DNA from: Bacteroidales bacterium UBA3684
GTDB taxonomy: Bacteria; Bacteroidota; Bacteroidia; Bacteroidales; P3
Direction of reading: 5' to 3'
NCBI GenBank assembly: GCA_002372855.1
Contig: DFIZ01000030.1
Location: forward strand, 9,064-30,136
Length of the DNA: 21,073 nt
The notes under the pieces were generated by a model. It saw nothing but the letters and a program-made list of their open reading frames with translations. It searched no databases and had not been told where the DNA came from. Positions within the stretch are counted from its first letter, which is position 1. The number at the start of each line of letters is the position of its first letter. This document shows, in pieces, positions 15,597 through 21,073 of this stretch. The translations under genes and the position numbers were made by a program.

Positions 15597-15604
15597 CAAA
15601 AATA
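15597..15604 (-). promoter_or_regulatory. predicted -7 promoter box of the AraC-family gene
   Basis: The minus strand reads TATTTTTG, matching TAnnTTTG, 24-31 bases upstream of the start codon at 15573, in a locally A/T-rich stretch. A convincing -33 element at normal distance was not found, so confidence is limited. Confidence 0.4.
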
Positions 15605-15734
15605 TGTATTTTTTTTCAACTGGCGGCGTGGAGGAGTGTTTTTGTCAATAGGTGCATCCTTTTTGATACGAAGGTGTCCTGCCTCTGGAAGGCTGTCGGG
15701 GGTGCGATGTAGCGTTGTGTATGTGCCTTTTGCG

Positions 15735-16763
15735 TTACTGGTTTTCGTACTGCTGGATTTCGTCGTGGAAAAACTCCAATTGCACCCCTGCTTGGCGGAA
15801 AAGTTCCTCGCTTTCGGCTCCGGCGTGGTATTTTCGTTCGCAGACGACGCGCTTGATGCCGCAGTTGATGATGAGCATGGCGCAGGTGCGGCAGGGGGTC
15901 ATGCGGCAGTAGAGGGTGGCGCCGTCGAGGGCTATGCCGCGGCGGGCGGCCTGGCAGATGGCGTTCTGTTCGGCATGCACGGTGCGCACGCAGTGGGTGG
16001 AGATGTGGCCGTCGGCGTCGATGGTCTGGCGGAAGAGGTGTCCCACCTCGTCGCAGTGCGGTAGGCCGGAGGGGGAGCCCACGTAGCCGGTGACAAGCAA
16101 CTGTCTGTCTTTCACTATCACGCAGCCGCTGCGGCCGCGGTCGCAGGTGGCGCGCTTGGAGGCGGTGTTGGCCAGCTCCATGAAGTATTCGTCCCACGAG
16201 GGGCGGCGGTAGGTGATTTGCGCCAGCACCTGCTCCACCTGGGCGTTGAGCTGGTCGATGGTGCCGCCGTTGTCGAAACGGAAATCGGCGTGCTCGATGC
16301 AGTACTTGAGGTTCTGCTTGTTGGGGTCGGAGTTGTCCATCTCGCGCTGCTCGTTGCTGATGAAGGTGTCGAAGTCTATGTGGTCGGTCTCGCTGCCGCG
16401 CAGCACGGCGCGGTCGTAGCGCACCCGCGGGTCGGCGTCGACAGCGAAGAGGTAGAAGCTGGGTTTGCCGCGCAGGGCCTCCACTTCGCCGGGGGTGCGG
16501 ATGCTCTCGATGATGCAGTTGCACCCCGAGGCCGAGGCCTGCTGGTAGAGCTGCTCGACAATCCACGACGGCGTGTGCTGCGCCCGCAGGTCGTTGCCCA
16601 CGAGGGTCATCGTGTCGCGGTTCACTTCGAGGCCGCGGCGCTTGATTTCCTCCGTCAGGAAGGCGCGCACGGAGTAGTGCACGAAGCCGCGGTTCTTGAC
16701 CAGATAGTCCACTATGGTGCCTTTGCCCGCACCGAGGGTGCCTGTTATTCCGATGGTGATCAT
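15735..16763 (-). CDS. P-loop kinase-like / deoxycytidylate deaminase fusion protein
   Basis: A 342-residue two-domain protein. The start at 16763 is used because the P-loop domain begins there ('MITIGITGTLGAGKGTIVDY', Walker A at 8-16); upstream in-frame codons add only basic, unstructured sequence. Residues 1-185 resemble archaeal UPF0200/dephospho-CoA-kinase-like nucleotide kinases, including 'IIESIRTPGEVEALR' (84-98). Residues 188-342 are a zinc dCMP/dCTP deaminase domain: His263-Ala-Glu265, 'TPCRTC' with Cys291 and Cys294, and structural candidates Cys207, His236, Cys237 and Cys258. It would turn dCMP (or dCTP) into dUMP (or dUTP). The domain order matches anti-phage AvcD/DcdV deaminases, but this protein is more compact, so a housekeeping role in dTMP supply is equally possible. 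It is divergent from the CDP-alcohol phosphatidyltransferase gene. Confidence 0.88.
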   Translation of the reverse strand: MITIGITGTLGAGKGTIVDYLVKNRGFVHYSVRAFLTEEIKRRGLEVNRDTMTLVGNDLRAQHTPSWIVEQLYQQASASGCNCIIESIRTPGEVEALRGKPSFYLFAVDADPRVRYDRAVLRGSETDHIDFDTFISNEQREMDNSDPNKQNLKYCIEHADFRFDNGGTIDQLNAQVEQVLAQITYRRPSWDEYFMELANTASKRATCDRGRSGCVIVKDRQLLVTGYVGSPSGLPHCDEVGHLFRQTIDADGHISTHCVRTVHAEQNAICQAARRGIALDGATLYCRMTPCRTCAMLIINCGIKRVVCERKYHAGAESEELFRQAGVQLEFFHDEIQQYENQ

Positions 16764-16953
16764 AGTCTTGGTTTTTCGTGTGTAACGCCGTTTTGCCGAA
16801 AATATTGTGTGCCACATTGCAATATGCCTTCTTTTTGTCCCGTGTCGGGTTTTGCATACGTCTTCATTTATGTTCAAAAGGTAAGGTACGCGCAATAAAA
16901 CGGTGGCACTTCGCGTTTGTCGGGGGAATGTTTAAATGATAAAGGGAAACGAT

Positions 16954-17640
16954 ATGAGCGAAGTCAAGCAGTCGTTGCGCATACAGACCTCTTTCCTCAA
17001 TGGGATGGAGAAGAAAGCCTTGGTGTGGCTGGCCGAGAGGCAGCCGCGGTGGGTCACCTCCGACATGCTCACGCTGGCGGGTGTCCTCGGTGCGTTCCTC
17101 ACCGGCCTGGGGTTCGCCCTCACGCACTATGGCATCGGCTGGCTGTGGCTGAGCTCGGCGGGGTTGGTGATCAACTGGTACGGCGACTCCCTCGACGGCA
17201 CCCTGGCGCGTGTGCGCAACCGCCAGCGGCCCCTCTACGGCTACTACCTCGACCATACGGTGGACTGCATCAACGAGGCCTTCATGTTTGTCGGGGCCGG
17301 ACTGTCGCCGCTGGTGGATTTGAACCTCGCCCTCGCGGTGTTCATTTTGTATCTTTGCCTGACGGTCAATGTGAGCATCAACGCCCATCTCAAGAGCGAG
17401 TTCCGGCTGACGTACGCCAAGTTGGGACCCACCGAGTTCCGGTTGATTATCATTGTGGTCAACGCGCTGCTTGTTTTCTTCCCCGGCCTGCTGAGCTTCT
17501 CGCTGGAGCTTTGCGGCCATCCCTTCTCCACCCTCGACCTGGTGGCCATGGGACTGATAGCCGTTCTGGCGCTCATCTACTTGGTTACCGTCTTCGCTGA
17601 CGCGCGCCACTATGCCGCCATCGACCCGCCCCGGAAGTAG
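16954..17640 (+). CDS. CDP-alcohol phosphatidyltransferase family membrane protein
   Basis: A 228-residue integral membrane enzyme. The full signature D78-x2-D81-G-x2-A-R86...G96-x3-D100-x3-D104 is present ('GDSLDGTLARVRNRQ' then 'GYYLDHTVD'), which binds the metal and CDP-activated lipid. About six membrane helices follow the usual layout (near 40-58, 61-75, 108-125, 128-143, 167-190, 203-222). It would transfer a phosphatidyl group from CDP-diacylglycerol to an alcohol acceptor, or perform a related head-group exchange; the acceptor is unknown. The start at 16954 is preferred over the in-frame ATG at 16936 because AAAGGG lies seven bases upstream. It is followed after 39 bases by an AraC regulator on the same strand. 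Confidence 0.87.
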   Translation: MSEVKQSLRIQTSFLNGMEKKALVWLAERQPRWVTSDMLTLAGVLGAFLTGLGFALTHYGIGWLWLSSAGLVINWYGDSLDGTLARVRNRQRPLYGYYLDHTVDCINEAFMFVGAGLSPLVDLNLALAVFILYLCLTVNVSINAHLKSEFRLTYAKLGPTEFRLIIIVVNALLVFFPGLLSFSLELCGHPFSTLDLVAMGLIAVLALIYLVTVFADARHYAAIDPPRK

Positions 17641-17679
17641 CCGTACAATAATTTCCGCCCCCTTAGCGTTACTATCTGC

Positions 17680-18531
17680 ATGACTGTTATCGACGAAACC
17701 AATTTCACCACCTTCGGCACCGAGGTCAGTCATGGGCGCTTGGTGCTTGGTGACCGCCTGCCCGAACTTCCCGTGCGCATCGATGTGGGAGCCGTGGTGT
17801 GGTGCCACGAGGGCGAGGCCTCGGTGGTGCTGAACGACAATCGGCGAAGCTTCGCCGCGGGCGACCTGCTGTTCATCACCCCCTCCAGCCTCCTTGCCGA
17901 GGCCGACCTGGCGCGTTGCCGCGTGTCGGTGGTCTTTGTGTCGCGTGCCGAGCTCTACCGCACCACGCTGCACCACCGGGCGGCCGACCTGCTGCAGAGG
18001 CTCCGCACGGTTCCTGTGACACGCCTCTCGGCGGAGGGGCAGCGCATCGCCGAGTCGTATCTGCAGCTGACGCAGATACTCCTCGCCGCAGGCCAGCGGC
18101 CCTACAGCCAGGAGGTGCTGTCGATGCTGGCCGACAGCTATGTGTATGAGATACTGAACCTTGTGGTCGACGGCATGGATGCCACGCGGCCGTGGAGCGC
18201 GCTCTTCGTCGCCTTCATCGACATGGCCGAAAAGGGTCGCGGGCACCTGCGCAATGTGGGCGACATGGCGCAGCAGCTGTGCGTCTCGCCCAAGTATCTG
18301 GCCCATGTGGTGAAAGAGAACAGTGGCATGACGCCCACCGAGTGGCTCGACATCTTCACCCTCCAGGCCATCGTCCACCAGCTGCGCTACACCAACCGTC
18401 CGCTCAAGGAGATAGCCTCTGACATGGGCTTCCCCAACACTTCGTCCTTCGGCACCTATGTCCGCCACCACCTCGGCCTCGCTCCCGCCGCCTACCGCCG
18501 CCAGCACCGCGCTGTGGAGGTCAGTTCTTAG
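17680..18531 (+). CDS. AraC-family transcriptional regulator
   Basis: A 283-residue regulator with a cupin-like N-terminal segment (about 15-90, 'EASVVLNDNRRSFAAGDLLF') and a C-terminal AraC DNA-binding domain. Two helix-turn-helix units lie near 191-212 ('VGDMAQQLCVSPKYLAHVV') and 241-262 ('PLKEIASDMGFPNTSSFGTY'), followed by 'HHLGLAPAAYRRQH'. Its layout and length match the other AraC regulator at 14728-15573 and they are probably distant paralogs. It sits 39 bases after the CDP-alcohol phosphatidyltransferase gene and may share its transcript. It converges on the small lipoprotein gene with one base between stop codons. Confidence 0.9.
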   Translation: MTVIDETNFTTFGTEVSHGRLVLGDRLPELPVRIDVGAVVWCHEGEASVVLNDNRRSFAAGDLLFITPSSLLAEADLARCRVSVVFVSRAELYRTTLHHRAADLLQRLRTVPVTRLSAEGQRIAESYLQLTQILLAAGQRPYSQEVLSMLADSYVYEILNLVVDGMDATRPWSALFVAFIDMAEKGRGHLRNVGDMAQQLCVSPKYLAHVVKENSGMTPTEWLDIFTLQAIVHQLRYTNRPLKEIASDMGFPNTSSFGTYVRHHLGLAPAAYRRQHRAVEVSS

Positions 18532-18532
18532 C

Positions 18533-19090
18533 TCAGTCTTCGCCGCAGAAGGCGGTGATGCTGGGGACGGTGTTGTAGGCGCATTTGTCCCACTCCAGGG
18601 TGCCGTTCTCGTATTCCACTTTGGCCCAGCCGTAGTGGATGGTGTCGCCCAGGCGGATGCGGAAGCCGACATAGAATTTCTCCGGCAGGTTGTCGGGCAG
18701 CATGGCGTCGCCCTGGCCGTCCCAGCGGCAGCCGGAATAGACCGAGGCGCCTTTGGCCATGGGATCGATGATGTCCCACTGATTCTCGGCGTTGGCGATG
18801 TTGTTGTCGTTCTCGCTCCACACGTAGCTGACATACTTGCGGTCGTCGCTGATGCGGAACTCCAGCTGTCCGTCCTTGTTGAAGTCGATGCCGTAGGCGT
18901 TGCTGACGGTGGTGCCGTCGTAGTCGATGAAGGTGCCGGTGCCGATGCGGCCTTTGGCCATGTCCTCCTCGTGGGTGGTGGCGCCGGAGACGGTGTCGGG
19001 GGCGTCGTCGTTGTCGTTGTCCTTGTCGCCGCAGGCTGCCATGGAGCCTATCAGCATCACGGCGACGAGTGTTCTCCAGATGTTCTTCAT
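18533..19090 (-). CDS. small secreted lipoprotein, function unknown
   Basis: A 185-residue protein with a lipoprotein signal peptide ending 'GSMAAC', Cys20 being the predicted lipidated residue, followed by an Asp/Asn-rich linker (GDKDNDNDDAPD). Residues 69-78 ('DFNKDGQLEF') have the D-x-N-x-D-G spacing of an EF-hand/dockerin-like calcium loop. The C-terminal half has 'GDTIHYGWAKVEYENG' (147-162), a pattern common in Bacteroidota surface proteins, and two Cys residues that could pair (Cys121 and Cys170). I do not recognise a family. Its start lies 7 bases after the purE stop, so it is probably co-transcribed with purE, although a link in function is not obvious. Confidence 0.75.
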   Translation of the reverse strand: MKNIWRTLVAVMLIGSMAACGDKDNDNDDAPDTVSGATTHEEDMAKGRIGTGTFIDYDGTTVSNAYGIDFNKDGQLEFRISDDRKYVSYVWSENDNNIANAENQWDIIDPMAKGASVYSGCRWDGQGDAMLPDNLPEKFYVGFRIRLGDTIHYGWAKVEYENGTLEWDKCAYNTVPSITAFCGED

Positions 19091-19097
19091 GCCGGTT

Positions 19098-19604
19098 TTA
19101 GCATTTGAATTTGTATTCCAGTTTGGCCAGCTCCTCGTTGGCCTTGACTATTTTCTTCTTGAGGCCTGCCTTGTAGGCGACGAGCTTCTGCATTAGCGTG
19201 TCGTCGGCCAGGGCGAGCATCTGCATGGCCAGGATGGCGGCGTTCTGCGCGCCGTTGATGGCCACGGTGGCCACGGGGATTCCCGGAGGCATCTGCATGA
19301 TGGCGAAGGTGGCGTCGAGGCCCTCGAGGCAGGAGCCTTTGATGGGCACGCCGATGACGGGCAGCGGCGTTTCGGCGGCGATGACGCCGGGCAGCGCGGC
19401 GGCCATGCCGGCACCGGCGATGATGACGCGGATGCCGCGGCCCTGGGCCTGGCGGGCAAAGTCGGAGACCTCCTGCGGGGTGCGGTGCGCCGAGAGGGCG
19501 TTGACCTCGAAGGGTATCTCCATTTCTTCAAAGAACTGGCAGGCTTTCTCCATGACCGGCAGGTCGGAGGTGGAGCCCATGATGATGCTTACGATAGGTT
19601 TCAT
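19098..19604 (-). CDS. purE: N5-carboxyaminoimidazole ribonucleotide mutase PurE (class I)
   Basis: A 168-residue protein of normal PurE length. The diagnostic motifs are 'IIMGSTSDLPVME' (7-19), 'SAHRTPQEV' (38-46) with the catalytic His40, and 'AGAGMAAALPGV' (63-74). Class I PurE converts N5-CAIR to CAIR in de novo purine synthesis in the cytoplasm, with PurK as its usual partner; PurK is not in this window. The C-terminal basic tail is unremarkable. It starts 64 bases after the stop of the YiiX-type hydrolase gene and could share a transcript with it. No clear TAnnTTTG box was found in that gap. Confidence 0.95.
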   Translation of the reverse strand: MKPIVSIIMGSTSDLPVMEKACQFFEEMEIPFEVNALSAHRTPQEVSDFARQAQGRGIRVIIAGAGMAAALPGVIAAETPLPVIGVPIKGSCLEGLDATFAIMQMPPGIPVATVAINGAQNAAILAMQMLALADDTLMQKLVAYKAGLKKKIVKANEELAKLEYKFKC

Positions 19605-19668
19605 GTTCGGTATGTTTTGTTTGTTCGTGCACTATTAACGCGACAAGGGTTTGTTTATTGTGCCATGC

Positions 19669-21073
19669 CTAAAGGACTTTGTACAGCATGGGCGAGCGGC
19701 TGAGGTCGGTGGGGTTGGTGCCGGGGACCCCTTCGGGCACCGGCATGCCGAGTTTTTTGAAGTGTTTCTTCCAGTATTTCGGCAGGTTCCCGTTCTTGTC
19801 GCGCCAGTTCATGGGCTTGGCCTCTATGAGGTGTTTGCCTTTGTCGCTGCAGTCGTTGAGGAAGACTTCGTAGACCAGCTCCGAGCAATAGAGGGCGCCG
19901 TTGTCGGGCAGGAAGGCGTTGTCGTAGGGTTGGCCGATGAACGAGCGGGCGCGGGCAAGGACAGAGTCGATGGAGAAGCAGCCGTACTTGAAGCGGTAGA
20001 CATCGGGGAAGTCGCGGCTGCCATACTTTGTTGTGAGCGGGCGGCGGCTGACGCCGTAGCGCTGCGTGGCGTCGATGATCCACACCGTGTCGCGATGTCC
20101 CAGGCTTTCCACCATAGCCACATGGGTATACTGTCCCGTGCTGGCTTTGATGGCGTTGCCCATGGCGCCCTCCTCGCTGAAGAAGAGCAGGTCGCCCGGC
20201 CGCAGGTCGACGAGGCTGCTGTTGCTGAGGAAGCCGCGGAGCCTCATGCCTTCGGGCATCATGGGCCGTAGGGCCTGCCACAGCAGGGGCTGGTAGGTGA
20301 CGAAGGCCATGTGGCTTCCCGCGAAACGCATGGGGAGCATCCAAGGGAAGTAGTCGCCGCACTCCTCGTAGCTGCTGCCGTATGCCTGCAAGGTGTCGCC
20401 CTTGCCGTTGATGAAGAGGATGTTATAGCCGGCGCCGCTGGTGCATCCGTAGGGCTCGTACAAGAGTGCTTTTTCCAGGTTCACGTCGCCTTCCTGAAGG
20501 CCGAAGTCGGCGGGTGTGGGGAAGAGGCTGTAGGCTTTGCCCAGCCGCATCAGGGCGCGCTCCAGCGTGTCGGCAGGGAAGTGGCGGGAAACCCAGCGAT
20601 TGCTGTCTATGGTGTTCTTCGTCTCGCGCAGGCGGTCGCCGTCGCGGGTGTAGGCAATGGTGTGGTCTTCGTGGTGGAAGCATCCTGTGTAGTAGGTGGT
20701 TATCTGCACGCCCTGCAGGCCGCTTTCGAGGAAGCGGGTCATGGGTTGGCGGTAGGTGTAGGGCTCGATGCGTCCGGCGGTGTCGACGCTGTAGTTCTTT
20801 TCGCCGCGCAGGATGATGACGCGGTCCTCGCGGTCGGGGTCGGGGTGCATTGCGCTGATGCCAAGGGGTTTGGCTATGCGGTACCAGCCCTTCTCGTCCT
20901 TCAGGTAGACGCTGTTGTAGTCGTATCGCCATTGGTGTCCGCTGTGGGTGAAACCGCGATGTGGTGTGTATCCATAGGCCTCATACTCCTTTTCCATTTC
21001 GGCGAATGCCTCCTCCAGCGTCCGTTCCTCGGTGTAGAAGCCGCAGGTGTCCATGTGGCCTGCGGTGTCGATG
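19669..21073 (-). CDS. YiiX/YebB-type NlpC/P60-fold hydrolase, partial at 5' end
   Basis: At least 461 residues from an internal ATG at 21054, but the frame stays open to the window edge (encoding IDTAGH before that Met), so the true start lies outside. The C-terminal 180 residues match the YiiX/C92 permuted papain fold: 'DLRPGDLLFFSEEGAMGNAIK' segment (around 283-303), His311 in 'YTHVAMVE', and Cys390-Ser-Glu392 in 'LYCSELVYE', the candidate catalytic Cys-His pair. The preceding 280 residues do not match a domain I recognise; they contain several Tyr-rich stretches and paired Cys residues. These enzymes cleave amide or thioester bonds in cell-wall peptides or lipoproteins; the target here is unknown. 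No signal peptide is visible because the start is missing. Confidence 0.8.
   Translation of the reverse strand, partial: IDTAGHMDTCGFYTEERTLEEAFAEMEKEYEAYGYTPHRGFTHSGHQWRYDYNSVYLKDEKGWYRIAKPLGISAMHPDPDREDRVIILRGEKNYSVDTAGRIEPYTYRQPMTRFLESGLQGVQITTYYTGCFHHEDHTIAYTRDGDRLRETKNTIDSNRWVSRHFPADTLERALMRLGKAYSLFPTPADFGLQEGDVNLEKALLYEPYGCTSGAGYNILFINGKGDTLQAYGSSYEECGDYFPWMLPMRFAGSHMAFVTYQPLLWQALRPMMPEGMRLRGFLSNSSLVDLRPGDLLFFSEEGAMGNAIKASTGQYTHVAMVESLGHRDTVWIIDATQRYGVSRRPLTTKYGSRDFPDVYRFKYGCFSIDSVLARARSFIGQPYDNAFLPDNGALYCSELVYEVFLNDCSDKGKHLIEAKPMNWRDKNGNLPKYWKKHFKKLGMPVPEGVPGTNPTDLSRSPMLYKVL

Noticed and set aside
16864..18834. A 656-codon minus-strand open frame spanning the CDP-alcohol phosphatidyltransferase and the second AraC gene.
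   Set aside because: Both plus-strand genes have complete family motifs; the antisense frame has none.

Overview
The window looks like a chromosomal segment of a G+C-rich member of the Bacteroidales (phylum Bacteroidota). Grounds: predicted promoters match the Bacteroidota -7 box TAnnTTTG, ribosome binding sites are mostly weak, lipoproteins carry short Cys lipoboxes, the Wzc-type kinase ends in a Tyr-Gly tail, and there is a lamin-tail/FlgD-type secreted protein. The family-level assignment is open. No RNA gene, transposase or CRISPR array was seen.

The centre (1088-14285, all minus strand) is one compact surface-polysaccharide operon of eleven genes, read from right to left: Wza-like export lipoprotein, Wzc-like chain-length regulator/tyrosine kinase, rmlA, rmlC, rmlD, Gfo/Idh/MocA oxidoreductase, left-handed beta-helix N-acetyltransferase, DegT aminotransferase, UDP-sugar dehydrogenase, membrane CapD/WbpM-type dehydratase, and an LtaS-like alkaline-phosphatase-fold transferase. 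Spacing is tight; two junctions are ATGA overlaps and two more overlap by 7 and 14 bases. A predicted promoter lies about 75 bases upstream of the wza start. The dehydrogenase, oxidoreductase, aminotransferase and acetyltransferase together form a WbpA/B/E/D-like route to a 2,3-diacetamido uronic acid. RmlA/C/D supply three of the four dTDP-L-rhamnose steps. The operon holds export and precursor genes only: no glycosyltransferase, initiating transferase, flippase, polymerase, rmlB or C2-epimerase is visible, so the system must be completed elsewhere.

Left of the operon (1-1087) are an 11-bp-periodic AT-rich repeat, a tandem 22-bp repeat with two tiny upstream ORFs, and a secreted lamin-tail-domain protein that converges on the operon end with a one-base gap.

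Right of the operon, a 442-base intergenic stretch (14286-14727) carries the promoter and a second, unrelated-sequence but similarly built 11-bp-periodic palindromic element, framed by an 11-bp direct repeat. Then come an AraC-family regulator, a P-loop kinase-like/dCMP deaminase fusion (architecture like anti-phage AvcD/DcdV proteins), a divergent CDP-alcohol phosphatidyltransferase, a second AraC regulator, a small lipoprotein, purE, and the 3' part of a YiiX/NlpC-P60-type hydrolase that runs off the window edge.

Most novel-looking signals: the paired 11-bp-periodic inverted-arm elements, the P-loop/deaminase fusion, and the polysaccharide operon that has precursor and export genes but no assembly genes.
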